Shown here piece after piece: positions 38,230 through 47,120 of a stretch of 64,000 nucleotides of DNA (position 1 is its first letter; each line of letters begins with the position of its first letter). Source of the DNA: Clostridium sp. SM-530-WT-3G (GTDB taxonomy: Bacteria; Bacillota; Clostridia; Clostridiales; Clostridiaceae); NCBI RefSeq assembly GCF_012843905.1, contig NZ_JABAGC010000002.1, forward strand, positions 62,001 through 126,000, written 5' to 3'. A program made the translations under genes and the position numbers. Below the pieces are notes generated by a model, which had not been told where the DNA came from, did no database searches, and worked only from the letters and a program-made list of their open reading frames with translations.

Positions 38230-39438
38230 ATGCAAGAAATATCGAAGATATTAGCTGACAAATATGAAGAGGTAATTGGAAAAATTAATAGCTTTTCAAA
38301 TGAATATTTAAATAAAGAATATAATGATATTTGTGTAGAAGCTACCAAGTTATTATTTTTAAATAATGAAACAATTGTGAAAAAAGGTAAAAGTGATTCA
38401 TGGGCAGCTGGTATAGTGCATGCTATAGGAAGTGTAAACGGATTATTTGACTCAAAAGAAGAACCTTATATAAAAGCGTTAGATTTATATAAAAAATTTG
38501 GTGTAAGCAGTAGTACAGGTTCAAATAAATCTAAAGAAGTAAAATCATTATTAGGAATAAATGAAGATAATAAAAAGTGGATATTATCATCAGTTAATGA
38601 AAAGGATTCTAATGAATCACCAATGAAAAATGAAGCGGCAACAACAGCTGTAAATCAAAAAAATAATGCTGATAAATTAATAATAAGCAATAAGTATGTT
38701 GAAGCTCAAAGAATTGTAAATAGAGCATGGAGAGAAAAAAATTATAATAGTAAAGCTAAGTACGCAAGAGAAGCTTTAAATATTTATGAAGATTGTTCAG
38801 ATGCATATATAATTTTATCTAACGATGCAAAATTAAGCTTGAGTGAAAAGACTGAGCTGTTAAGAAGAGCCGTAAAAGCTGCACAAAATGCATTAAAGAT
38901 CGATAAATTAGAAAATGCAGATAAAAGAATATTTAAATTAGAAATAGCTCAACCTCTTTTTGGAGCTAAGTATGTTTTGGCTCAACATTTATGGAAAGAA
39001 GGAGAGAGAGATGAGGCTATTAAAGAAGCTTCAGAAATAATTCAATATAATACTACAGATGATTTATTAGTGAGAAGAGTTCTATCAAGCTGGTTATTGA
39101 TAGAAGAAAAATATGATGAAGCTTATGCACTTTTAGATAGATGTATTCATGATTATTTAGCAGCTACATGCTATAATAGAGCAGCATTATTATTTAAAAC
39201 TGGAAAGAAAAAAGAAGCTGAGAGTGCATTAAGAAGAGCATATAGACAAAATAAATTTGTTATGGATTACTTATTAAAGAAGAAGACTGCAAAATCAGCA
39301 TATAATGGTTCGAGAATAGGAAGCGAAGATGAAGCAGCTGCATATTCAGAATTGGGATTAAAAGTATGGAATAATTCAGAAATAAGAACATGGCTTAAAG
39401 ATATGAATAAGAATTTTGAAATATTAAATTTTAGATAA
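38230..39438 (+). CDS. DUF6398-domain protein with TPR-like C-terminal region
   Basis: The N-terminal ~100 residues resemble DUF6398 (SWAAGIVHAIGSVNGLFD with Trp58, and an early KxAxxKYxEI-like start). Residues about 100-140 are a polar linker. The remaining ~260 residues are helical repeats of TPR type (SKAKYAREALNIYEDCSDAY, then EAIKEASEIIQ and the ATCYNRAALLFKTGKKKEAE segment). No catalytic motif is visible; a scaffold or regulatory role is inference. Length is 402. A aaaggagat site sets the ATG. The gene stands alone behind a palindromic promoter. No clear terminator follows. Confidence 0.75.
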   Translation: MQEISKILADKYEEVIGKINSFSNEYLNKEYNDICVEATKLLFLNNETIVKKGKSDSWAAGIVHAIGSVNGLFDSKEEPYIKALDLYKKFGVSSSTGSNKSKEVKSLLGINEDNKKWILSSVNEKDSNESPMKNEAATTAVNQKNNADKLIISNKYVEAQRIVNRAWREKNYNSKAKYAREALNIYEDCSDAYIILSNDAKLSLSEKTELLRRAVKAAQNALKIDKLENADKRIFKLEIAQPLFGAKYVLAQHLWKEGERDEAIKEASEIIQYNTTDDLLVRRVLSSWLLIEEKYDEAYALLDRCIHDYLAATCYNRAALLFKTGKKKEAESALRRAYRQNKFVMDYLLKKKTAKSAYNGSRIGSEDEAAAYSELGLKVWNNSEIRTWLKDMNKNFEILNFR

Positions 39439-39441
39439 GTA

Positions 39442-39470
39442 TTTACAAAATTAAACATATATGATAATAT
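39442..39470 (+). promoter_or_regulatory. Promoter of the riboflavin operon
   Basis: TTTACA (39442-39447), 17 nt, TAATAT (39465-39470) with extended-10 TG at 39462-39463. The FMN aptamer begins about 15 nt after the predicted start. Confidence 0.78.
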
Positions 39471-39490
39471 ATTCTTTGTAAAATTTAATA

Positions 39491-39610
39491 ATTCTTCAGG
39501 ATAGAGTGTAATTCTCAACTGGCGGTTATAGCCCGTGGGCTTTTAAGTTTTTAAGAGCAGGTTCGGTGGAATTCCGAAGTCAACAGTATAGTCTGGATAA
39601 AAGGAAGAGT
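39491..39610 (+). promoter_or_regulatory. FMN riboswitch (RFN element)
   Basis: The conserved RFN blocks are all present in order: atagagtgtaattctcaact, ggcggttatagcccg, ggttcggtggaattccgaag, and caacagtatagtctggat. P1 is attcttc (39491-39497) with gaagagt (39604-39610). The 5' P1 side ttcaggat (39495-39502) is exactly complementary to the 5' arm of the downstream terminator (39705-39712). So without FMN it can form an antiterminator; with FMN bound, P1 closes and the terminator folds. It controls ribD-ribE-ribBA-ribH. Confidence 0.97.
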
Positions 39611-39704
39611 ATATATTTATTATAATTTATTATATATTGGCTAAATGTTTATATAGTTTAATAAGGCAAGTGTATTAATTATGATTTAATATATTAGAAT
39701 ATTT

Positions 39705-39733
39705 ATCCTGAACTTTTGTTCAGGATTTTTTTA
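39705..39733 (+). terminator. Riboswitch-controlled terminator of the rib operon
   Basis: tcctgaac (39706-39713) pairs with gttcagga (39718-39725), then T7. Its 5' arm is also complementary to aptamer positions 39495-39502. Confidence 0.93.
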
Positions 39734-39816
39734 TTAAAAGCTTATTAGAATATATAATAATTAAGTTTAGAATAATCATATTTAATAAATATAAGTAGAC
39801 TAAATAATTTGGCAGA

Positions 39817-39847
39817 AGCCCCTGAAGATAAAACTTCAGGGGTTTTT
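39817..39847 (+). terminator. Second, downstream terminator before ribD
   Basis: cccctgaag (39819-39827) pairs with cttcagggg (39834-39842), then T5. It is a second stop between the aptamer and ribD, 76 nt before the start codon, and its arms share CCTGAA/TTCAGG with the first. Confidence 0.92.
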
Positions 39848-39918
39848 CTTTACATATGGAAAAATAAATATACTGGGAATTGTTAAATTAATAACCAATA
39901 AAGGAAGTGTATTAATTA

Positions 39919-41094
39919 GTGGATGAAATTTATATGCAGTTGGCTTTAATGTTAGCTAGAAAAGGTGAGGGCAGTGTGAGTCCTAATCCTCTTGTGGGGG
40001 CTGTTATTGTAAAAAATAATAGAATTATAGGAATGGGATATCATGAGAAGTATGGTGAAAATCATGCAGAAAGAAATGCAATTAAGAATTCATTTGAGGA
40101 TGTTGAGGGAAGTACTATTTATGTAACACTGGAACCATGTGCTCACTATGGAAAAACTCCACCTTGTATAGATTTAATAATTGAAAAGAAATTTAAAAGA
40201 GTAGTGATTGGAATGCTCGATCCAAATCCATTGGTAGCAGGAAAAAGCATAAAAAAGTTACAGGATAATAATATTGAAATTACAGTTGGAATTAAAGAAA
40301 AAGAATGTAGAAAGCTTAATGAGGTATTTATTAAGTATATAACAAAAAAGGTTCCGTTTGTAGTTTTGAAGAGCGCTATGTCATTAGATGGAAAGATAGC
40401 AACGTCAAATGGAGAATCCAAGTGGATTACATCTAGTGAATCTAGGAAAGATTCACATAAACTTAGAAATAAATATATGGGGATTTTAGTTGGAATAAAT
40501 ACTGTAATTCAAGATAATCCAAGGCTTAACTGCAGAATAGATAAAGATGAACTTAATGATTATAGTAATTTACTAGGATATATTAAACAATATAATTTAT
40601 CAGTAGCAGATGGATTTGAGTTGAAATTTGGAAAAAGAGAAGTTAGGAATCCTATAAGAATAATTGTAGATAGTAATTTAAGAATTCCCATGAATTCAGA
40701 GGTAATAAATGATGGTGGGATTACAATTGTAGGAACTGTAAAAGGGTGTAATGAAGGAAAGAAAAATAAACTGGAAAGTATGGGGATTAAGGTAATTGAA
40801 ACAGAGTCTAATTATGGAAAAGTTAATTTGACAGAACTAATTAGGAAATTAGGTGAAGAAGGTATAGATTCTATACTTATTGAAGGAGGAGGAAATATTA
40901 ATTTTTCAGTATTAGAAGAGGGAATTGTAGATAAGGTTAGATTTTATATAGCTCCTAAAATAATAGGTGGAGAAAAATCTAAAAGCAGTATTGAAGGAAG
41001 TGGATTTTTAGAGCTTGATCAATCTGTAGAGCTAAAAAATATGGAGTTTGAAAAAATAGATAAGGATTTTGTAATTACAGGGTATATTAGTTAA
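39919..41094 (+). CDS. ribD: Bifunctional diaminohydroxyphosphoribosylaminopyrimidine deaminase / 5-amino-6-(5-phosphoribosylamino)uracil reductase
   Basis: RibD performs the second and third steps of riboflavin synthesis from GTP. The N-terminal deaminase has the zinc motif H49-A-E51 and P73-C74 ... C83 (HAERNAI, EPCAHYGKTPPC). The C-terminal reductase begins near 150 (FVVLKSAMSLDGKIAT) and includes ILIEGGGNINFS. Length is 391. The start is GTG at 39919, 9 nt after aaggaagtg. First gene of ribD-ribE-ribBA-ribH under the FMN riboswitch. Confidence 0.97.
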   Translation: MDEIYMQLALMLARKGEGSVSPNPLVGAVIVKNNRIIGMGYHEKYGENHAERNAIKNSFEDVEGSTIYVTLEPCAHYGKTPPCIDLIIEKKFKRVVIGMLDPNPLVAGKSIKKLQDNNIEITVGIKEKECRKLNEVFIKYITKKVPFVVLKSAMSLDGKIATSNGESKWITSSESRKDSHKLRNKYMGILVGINTVIQDNPRLNCRIDKDELNDYSNLLGYIKQYNLSVADGFELKFGKREVRNPIRIIVDSNLRIPMNSEVINDGGITIVGTVKGCNEGKKNKLESMGIKVIETESNYGKVNLTELIRKLGEEGIDSILIEGGGNINFSVLEEGIVDKVRFYIAPKIIGGEKSKSSIEGSGFLELDQSVELKNMEFEKIDKDFVITGYIS

Positions 41095-41134
41095 ATTGTA
41101 AATTAGCTGAGTTTAATAATAAGAAGGTGATTAT

Positions 41135-41791
41135 ATGTTTACTGGGATTATTGAGGAACTAGGAAAGGTAGAAAAAATTCAATATGATAGTGGATTTTAT
41201 AAGATTGATATTCAATGCCAGAAAGTATTAGAAGGAATAAAATTAGGTGATAGTATTTGTGTTAATGGGGTGTGCCTTACTGCTAATAAGCTTTATGAAA
41301 ATCATTTTATAGCTGATGTTATGGGAGAAACTATGGCTAGAACCAATCTTGGAATTTTGACTGATGGAGATAAAGTGAATTTAGAAAGAGCACTTAGTTT
41401 GTCTGATAGACTTGGAGGTCATGTAGTAACTGGTCATGTAGATGGAAAAGGTAAAATTATTGATATTGATAAGAAGATAGATGGAACATGGTTTTCTGTA
41501 CAAGTACCAGAGGACATACTAAAATATATAATTTTTAAAGGTTCTATTACAATAGATGGAATAAGCCTTACTGTGGCATATGTGGATGAAAATATATTTA
41601 AGGTCTCTGTTATACCACATACATTAGAAAATACAATATTAAACTATAAAAAAATAAATGATTCTGTAAATATAGAGTGTGACCTCATTGGAAAATATGT
41701 TGAAAAATTTTTATTAAGACAGGATGATACAAAAATCTGTAATAAAAAAAGTAATATAACTATGGAATTTTTAAGTAAGCATGGTTTTTAG
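41135..41791 (+). CDS. ribE: Riboflavin synthase, alpha subunit
   Basis: Dismutates two 6,7-dimethyl-8-ribityllumazine molecules to riboflavin plus a pyrimidinedione. It has two lumazine-binding barrels: MFTGIIEELG with SICVNGVCLT, and GGHVVTGHVDGKG with SITIDGISLT. Length is 218. An agaaggtgat site sets the ATG 40 bp after ribD. The last ~10 bases overlap the false long start of ribBA but not its real start. Confidence 0.97.
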   Translation: MFTGIIEELGKVEKIQYDSGFYKIDIQCQKVLEGIKLGDSICVNGVCLTANKLYENHFIADVMGETMARTNLGILTDGDKVNLERALSLSDRLGGHVVTGHVDGKGKIIDIDKKIDGTWFSVQVPEDILKYIIFKGSITIDGISLTVAYVDENIFKVSVIPHTLENTILNYKKINDSVNIECDLIGKYVEKFLLRQDDTKICNKKSNITMEFLSKHGF

Positions 41792-41810
41792 GTCAAGGGA
41801 GGAAAAGTAT

Positions 41811-43007
41811 ATGAAATTTTCAAGTATAGAAGAAGCTATAAATGATTTGAAAAACGGAAAGATGATTGTAGTTGTTGATGACGAAGGACGTGAAAACGAA
41901 GGGGATCTTGTTATTCCAGCGGAAGTGGCAACTAATGAAATCATTAATTTTATGATAACTCATGCTAAGGGCCTTTTATGTGCACCTATAGATATGGAAC
42001 TAGCAGAAAAGCTTGGTTTAAATCCTATGGTAGAAAAAAATACAGATAATCATGAAACAGCATTTACTGTTTCTGTTGATTATAAAGATACTACAACAGG
42101 TATATCAGCATTTGAAAGAGCAAAAACAATAAAAATGCTTGCGAAAAGTGTTAATCCATTAGATTTTGGAAGACCTGGACATGTATTTCCACTTATAGCA
42201 AAGAAAAATGGTGTACTTGAAAGAACAGGTCATACAGAAGCTGCTGTTGATTTGGCTAAATTGGCAGGATATAAAGGTGTAGCTGCTATATGTGAAATAA
42301 TAAAAGATGATGGAACTATGGCAAGAAGAGATGACTTATTTGAGTTTGCAGAAAAACATGATTTAAAGATTATTACAATAGCTGATTTGGTAAGTTACAG
42401 GCTCAAAAACGAAAGTATTGTATCTAATGAAGCTGAAGCAAAACTTCCTACAAAGTATGGTGAATTTAGGGTGTTTGCATTTAAAGAAAAGAATGGTGAC
42501 AAATGTCACTTAGCTTTAGTTAAAGGAGATATAAAAGAAGAAAATAAACCAATTTTAGTAAGAATACATTCAGAATGTCTTACTGGAGATGCATTAGGTT
42601 CTAGAAAGTGTGATTGTGGTGAACAGTATGACAAAGCCATGAAAATGATAGCTGAAGAGAGATGTGGGATACTCTTATATATGAGACAGGAAGGAAGAGG
42701 CATAGGAATTTTAAATAAACTTAAGGCATATGCACTTCAGGATACAGGACTTGATACAGTAGATGCTAATCTTGCATTGGGACTTGAAGAAGATTTAAGA
42801 GATTACAGAGCTAGTGCAGATATATTAAAGAGTTTTGGAATAAATAAAATAAAGCTTATTACAAATAATCCAGACAAGATAGAAGGAATAACAAAATATG
42901 GAATAGAGGTAGTGGAAAGAATTCCAATAGAAATGAAAAGCAATAAATACGATATATTTTATTTAAAAACTAAAAAAGAAAGAATGAATCATTTGCTTAA
43001 TATATAA
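41811..43007 (+). CDS. ribBA: Bifunctional 3,4-dihydroxy-2-butanone-4-phosphate synthase / GTP cyclohydrolase II
   Basis: Provides both precursors of riboflavin, from ribulose 5-phosphate and from GTP. The N-terminal RibB domain has VVDDEGRENEGDL (21-33) and the TAFTVSVDYKDTTTGISA segment. The RibA domain from about 205 has the zinc cysteines in HSECLTGDALGSRKCDCGEQ and MRQEGRGIG. The ATG at 41811 sits behind aagggaggaaaagtat; an upstream start at 41781 would include the binding site itself. Length is 398. Third gene of the rib operon. Confidence 0.97.
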   Translation: MKFSSIEEAINDLKNGKMIVVVDDEGRENEGDLVIPAEVATNEIINFMITHAKGLLCAPIDMELAEKLGLNPMVEKNTDNHETAFTVSVDYKDTTTGISAFERAKTIKMLAKSVNPLDFGRPGHVFPLIAKKNGVLERTGHTEAAVDLAKLAGYKGVAAICEIIKDDGTMARRDDLFEFAEKHDLKIITIADLVSYRLKNESIVSNEAEAKLPTKYGEFRVFAFKEKNGDKCHLALVKGDIKEENKPILVRIHSECLTGDALGSRKCDCGEQYDKAMKMIAEERCGILLYMRQEGRGIGILNKLKAYALQDTGLDTVDANLALGLEEDLRDYRASADILKSFGINKIKLITNNPDKIEGITKYGIEVVERIPIEMKSNKYDIFYLKTKKERMNHLLNI

Positions 43008-43074
43008 AAGTAAAAATATTTAATTAATATATTCACAATTATAAGATATATATAGATTTTTGGAGGAGATAGTA

Positions 43075-43539
43075 ATGAATAAATTTGAAGGCAAGTTAGT
43101 AGCTGAAGGCTTAAAAGTAGGAATTATAGTAGGAAGATTTAATGAATTTATAGGAGGAAAACTTCTAGAAGGAGCACTTGATGGATTAAAAAGACATGGT
43201 GTAAAAGATGATGATATTGATGTGGTTTGGGTACCAGGAGCATTTGAGATTCCACTTATAGCAAAAAAGATGGCTAAAAAAGATAAATATGATGCTGTAA
43301 TATGTTTAGGAGCTGTAATTAAAGGATCAACATCTCACTATGATTATGTATGTAGTGAAGTATCAAAAGGAATAGCATCAGTTTCATTAGAAACTGAAAA
43401 GCCTGTATTATTTGGTGTGCTTACTACAAATAATATTGAGCAGGCAATTGAAAGAGCAGGAAGTAAAGCTGGGAATAAAGGATATGAATGTGCTGTGTCT
43501 GCAATAGAAATGGCGAATTTACTACAAGTTATGAATTAG
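43075..43539 (+). CDS. ribH: 6,7-dimethyl-8-ribityllumazine synthase
   Basis: Condenses the RibA/D and RibB products to lumazine, as an icosahedral or pentameric shell. Motifs: [46 protein letters not shown] and [17 protein letters not shown], all canonical. The ATG at 43075 follows tggaggagatagta; the TTG at 43060 is upstream of that site and would be wrong. Length is 154. Last gene of the rib operon. Confidence 0.97.
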   Translation: MNKFEGKLVAEGLKVGIIVGRFNEFIGGKLLEGALDGLKRHGVKDDDIDVVWVPGAFEIPLIAKKMAKKDKYDAVICLGAVIKGSTSHYDYVCSEVSKGIASVSLETEKPVLFGVLTTNNIEQAIERAGSKAGNKGYECAVSAIEMANLLQVMN

Positions 43540-43620
43540 ATATTAATATAAACAGATAAAAATAATATACACATATATTAAATCTATTAGATTAAGAGAT
43601 TTAATTAAAGAATAAATATA

Positions 43621-43707
43621 AAAGCTGATTAATTGTGACATTGTTATGTTATATATATATATAAATTATTTATATGATAGTATATAATATGAAAATTAAT
43701 CAGCTTT
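43621..43707. repeat. 14-bp inverted repeat with widely spaced arms after ribH
   Basis: aaagctgattaatt (43621-43634) and aattaatcagcttt (43694-43707) are perfect complements flanking 59 nt of AT-rich sequence. It lies between the convergent ribH and DUF1540 genes and may act as a bidirectional terminator, though neither side has a good T-run. Confidence 0.6.
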
Positions 43708-43719
43708 AAAACAATATAA

Positions 43720-44043
43720 TTAGTATTCTTGTTTTTCGAAACTTGCACATTTAGTTTCGGAATATATTTGAGAATTACTGCCTGACACATTTATTGATTG
43801 CAAATCACATAACTTATTACAGTTGTGAGTACAAGTTTCAACACTGCAGATTAACGCATCGCATGGACCAGAACTATTTGTATTAGAAGTTAAATCACCA
43901 TAGAGTGAGCGTATTAAGAAAGAACCACAGCATGTTCCACTGTCGCTAGATGCACTCATACCTCCAATATCTACTGTGTTAGAATAACAAACGTTATTTT
44001 TGTTATGTGAACAGTTGCATACATCACAATTAATTTTTTGCAC
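43720..44043 (-). CDS. Cys-rich protein with two DUF1540 units
   Basis: A 107-residue protein with two DUF1540 (Cys-rich, clostridial) modules. The first runs C6-x2-C9-x-C11 ... C19 ... C38-C39; the second is in C66-x4-C71-x3-C75-x3-C79 ... C99. The spacing suggests metal binding. The start is GTG at 44043, 8 nt after AAGGAG; the GTG at 44052 touches that site. It lies 54 bp downstream of the reverse rubrerythrin gene on the same strand with no terminator between, so the two are probably co-transcribed. Confidence 0.83.
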   Translation of the reverse strand: MQKINCDVCNCSHNKNNVCYSNTVDIGGMSASSDSGTCCGSFLIRSLYGDLTSNTNSSGPCDALICSVETCTHNCNKLCDLQSINVSGSNSQIYSETKCASFEKQEY

Positions 44044-44097
44044 AAAAAACACTCCTTTTTATGATTTTATTTTGAAATTAAATTAATATTATTAAAA

Positions 44098-44643
44098 TTA
44101 TTTACTGAAGTATCTATCTAACAAACCTTTAAAAGCTTTTCCATGTCTAGCTTCATCTTTACACATTTCGTGAACTGTATCATGAATTGCATCTAAATTA
44201 TTTTTCTTAGCAAGATCAGCTAAATCTTTTTTACCTTGGCATGCACCAAATTCAGCTTCAACACGTGCACTTAAATTTGATTTTGTACATGGCATAACAA
44301 CTTCGCCTAATATTTCAGCAAACTTTGAAGCATGATCTGCCTCTTCATATGCTATTCTTTTATATGTTTCACCGACTTCAGGATAGCCTTCGCGATCAGC
44401 TTGACGGGACATTGCAAGGTACATACCAACTTCAGTACATTCACCCATGAAATTAGCTCTTAATGCTTCTAGCATTTCTTCATCAAGACCTTCAGCTATA
44501 CCAACTCTATGTTCATCAGCAAATTGAAGATCATCTTCCACTTCTTTAAATTTATCTGCAGTTGCCTTACAAATAGGGCATACTTCAGGTGGTGTATCCC
44601 CTTCATGAATATATCCGCATATAGTACAAATAAAACGTTTCAT
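44098..44643 (-). CDS. Reverse rubrerythrin
   Basis: A peroxide/oxygen-detoxifying diiron protein of strict anaerobes. Domain order is reversed relative to classical rubrerythrin: the rubredoxin-like Fe(Cys)4 centre is N-terminal (C6, C9, C22, C25, with [17 protein letters not shown]). The ferritin-like diiron domain follows, with Glu/His ligands in [27 protein letters not shown] and DEARHGKAF. Length is 181. In C. acetobutylicum such proteins are PerR-controlled; I saw only AT-rich repeats, not a convincing PerR box, upstream. An aggaggaattat site sets the ATG. Confidence 0.95.
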   Translation of the reverse strand: MKRFICTICGYIHEGDTPPEVCPICKATADKFKEVEDDLQFADEHRVGIAEGLDEEMLEALRANFMGECTEVGMYLAMSRQADREGYPEVGETYKRIAYEEADHASKFAEILGEVVMPCTKSNLSARVEAEFGACQGKKDLADLAKKNNLDAIHDTVHEMCKDEARHGKAFKGLLDRYFSK

Positions 44644-44841
44644 TATAATTCCTCCATTTTAAAGTATTAGTAGGTAAAAACAACCTTATATTTATTATTA
44701 CCTTATTATTAAAAAATATTAGTGTACTAATCTGCATTTTAATTAGAAAATAAATAATAAATGGATTTTAGAAATTTTTGTGTGTTAAAGTGATATGATA
44801 AAATAAAATTATAAACACATTAGAGGGAATAGTGAAAAGTT

Positions 44842-45945
44842 ATGGAGGAAAAAGGATATTTAAAATCAATAAATATAAAGAAAAAATTAATATGGACTTG
44901 TATTTTTGGAGGAATAAGTTTAAATCTTCTTGTTATGTGCCAGACTATAGATGGTTTTGGAGACTGGTATAACAAATATATATACACTTTTTTAGTAGAT
45001 ACAATATGTAGAATGATTTCTTGGATACCATTTTCAGTGTATGAAATTATATTATATGTATTTGTATTGTATATATTATACTGCATAATAAAAAATCTTT
45101 GTTTGTTAATTCAAAGAAAATTAAAAATAAAAGACATATTAATTAGAGCAGTTTCATCACTTCTTTTATATATATCTATATTTACATTTTTGAATATGGT
45201 AACACAAGGTGTAAACTGCTTTAAATCTAGTTTTGCAGTAATTACAAATCTTGAAAGAAAAGAAGTTGATAAAGAAAATTTAAAGGAATTATGTATATAC
45301 TTAAAGGATAATTTAAATGAACTAGATAAAAAGATCAATAAAGATAACAATGGATTATTTGCTCTTAAGAGTGATTATAAAGAAATAGGAAGAAAAAATA
45401 TGTATGATCTTTCTAATAAATATGATTGTCTAAAAGGGTTTTATCCTAATCCAAAGGGATATATTTTTTCAAGTTTAATGTCATATCAGCTTCTTCAAGG
45501 GGAAAGTACTTTTACAATAGAAGCAAATTATAATAAGGATATGCCAGAACATAATATACCTAGTACCATATGTCATGAGCTTAGTCATATAAGAGGATTT
45601 AATAATGAAGATGAAGCAAATTATATAAGTTTTTTATCATGTATAAACTCTGAAGATTATAATTACCAATATAGCGGTTATATAATGGCATATGTGTATT
45701 GCATGAATGATTTATATTATGCAGATAAGGAGGCATTTACTGAAATAAGTAAAGATACATGTGATGGTGTAAAAAGGGAGCTTATACAGGATGATATGTT
45801 CTGGAAACCATATAGGGGAATTGTGTCTAGTGTATATAATTTTATTTATGACAAGCTTTTAAAGATGGTTGGTCAGAAAAATGGAATAAATAGTTATAAT
45901 GGTGTGGTAAAGCTTTTGATATCTGGATATAAAAATCAATTTTAA
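44842..45945 (+). CDS. DUF3810-family membrane protein with HExxH motif
   Basis: Three N-terminal membrane spans (about 17-36, 66-90, 105-125) precede an extracellular-type domain carrying HELSH at 245-249, with EDEAN a few residues later, the layout of a zinc metallopeptidase. It matches DUF3810, whose substrate is unknown. Length is 367. The ATG at 44842 has a somewhat distant gaggga site. Flanked by the divergent reverse rubrerythrin gene and a decayed aminotransferase. Confidence 0.85.
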   Translation: MEEKGYLKSINIKKKLIWTCIFGGISLNLLVMCQTIDGFGDWYNKYIYTFLVDTICRMISWIPFSVYEIILYVFVLYILYCIIKNLCLLIQRKLKIKDILIRAVSSLLLYISIFTFLNMVTQGVNCFKSSFAVITNLERKEVDKENLKELCIYLKDNLNELDKKINKDNNGLFALKSDYKEIGRKNMYDLSNKYDCLKGFYPNPKGYIFSSLMSYQLLQGESTFTIEANYNKDMPEHNIPSTICHELSHIRGFNNEDEANYISFLSCINSEDYNYQYSGYIMAYVYCMNDLYYADKEAFTEISKDTCDGVKRELIQDDMFWKPYRGIVSSVYNFIYDKLLKMVGQKNGINSYNGVVKLLISGYKNQF

Positions 45946-45985
45946 TTAAGTTATATGAAATAAAGTTAAACATTAGGTACATCTT

Positions 45986-46606
45986 TTGAAATTTCAATTA
46001 ATATATACTATTCCAACATTTCAAAATACAACAGGAGTAACATGGACTTTAGAAAGAAGAAAGGCAATAGCAGATATTACAGGAAGATATAATAAAGTTG
46101 TAATTGAAGATAATCCATATGGAGAGTTCAGATTTAATGGTGAAAATCTTCCATCATTAAAATCATTTGATACAACTGGAAATGTTGTATGTCTTGGAAC
46201 ATTTTCTAAGATATTTTGTCCTGGATATAGAATTGCATGGGTTGCAGCACATAAAGATATAATTGAGAAGCTTGTTATAATTAAACAGAGTACTTATCTA
46301 CAATGTAATACAATTGCACAAATGGATATTGCTAAATATTTAGAATTAAATGATATTGATGAGCATATTGAAAAAATTAGGCGATTATATAAAAAAAGAT
46401 GTAGCCTTGCAATAAAGACTATGGAAGAAGAATTTCCAGACTATGTTGAATTTAATAAACCTGATGGAGGATTATTTACATGGATTAAACTACCTGAATA
46501 TATAAATGCAAGAGAGTTATTGACAAAGTGTATTGAAAAGAATGTTGCATTTATACCAGGAGGACCTTTCTTCCCTAATGGAGGGCATAGTATTGGCCTT
46601 AGTTAA
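45986..46606 (+). pseudogene. Aminotransferase class I/II remnant, truncated at both ends
   Basis: The frame encodes the middle of a PLP-dependent 2-aminoadipate-type aminotransferase: YTIPTFQNTTGVTWTLERRK, then IEDNPYGEFRF, then the PLP lysine in GTFSKIFCPGYRIAW, and PDGGLFTWIKLP. It starts about where residue 170-180 of a ~400-residue enzyme would be, with no ribosome binding site at TTG 45986. It ends at FPNGGH with an unrelated SIGLS tail, where an intact protein would continue for ~40 residues. The N-terminal domain and C-terminal tail are gone, so it is non-functional. Confidence 0.85.
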
Positions 46607-46626
46607 TAAATAAAAGTGAAAATAAA

Positions 46627-46666
46627 GAAGAGTATTTAAAATCCAGCTATTTTAAATGCTCTTTTA
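46627..46666. terminator. Bidirectional terminator
   Basis: aagagtatttaaaat pairs with attttaaatgctctt (one G-U), T4 on the plus strand and a T-rich tail on the minus strand. It lies between the aminotransferase remnant and the convergent small membrane protein gene. Confidence 0.85.
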
Positions 46667-46679
46667 TTAATATATATGG

Positions 46680-47006
46680 TTATATAATTAGCTGAAGGAG
46701 AGTACCAAAAAGTGATAAGAAGATTAAAAAACGTATGGTATTAAATTTCACTTTTCTTATTGGTTTTAAAAAGAGTGCAGCAATAGCACAGAACCCCCAA
46801 CATATTGAAAGATACTTTTGAAGAAAGAAATTATAGGGCTGATAATTATAATTAATATAAGCAAGTAGCAAGGAGAAAAAAATAATGGGAATAAACACAT
46901 ACACCTTATGCAATAAAAGGCCTCTTTTAAAATATAATAAAAGGAAGCATAGACAGCAGCAAAAGACTAAAAGATTAAATCCTACTGAAAGAAGGCGTAA
47001 TGCCAT
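46680..47006 (-). CDS. Small hydrophobic membrane protein, unknown
   Basis: A 108-residue protein that is almost entirely membrane spans: about 5-29 with a Cys-rich CCCLC stretch, 36-52, 65-85 and 92-107. I do not recognise a family. The ATG at 47006 follows aggaggatttttt on the minus strand; the longer frame from 47036 would contain that site. The strong ribosome binding site and own terminator suggest a real gene. Confidence 0.7.
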   Translation of the reverse strand: MALRLLSVGFNLLVFCCCLCFLLLYFKRGLLLHKVYVFIPIIFFSLLLAYINYNYQPYNFFLQKYLSICWGFCAIAALFLKPIRKVKFNTIRFLIFLSLFGTLLQLII

Positions 47007-47120
47007 AAAAAATCCTCCTGATAATATACTTGTCAATTAATATTATTCGTATTATATAGAAAAAATAACTTATATTTTACAGGCATAAAGTACTGTATTA
47101 AAGATAAAAAAGCTTATTTA

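Noticed and set aside
44644-44760. PerR box upstream of reverse rubrerythrin
   Set aside because: Repeats such as ttattatta-cc-ttattatta are present, but they do not match the TTATAATNATTATAA palindrome well enough in such AT-rich DNA.
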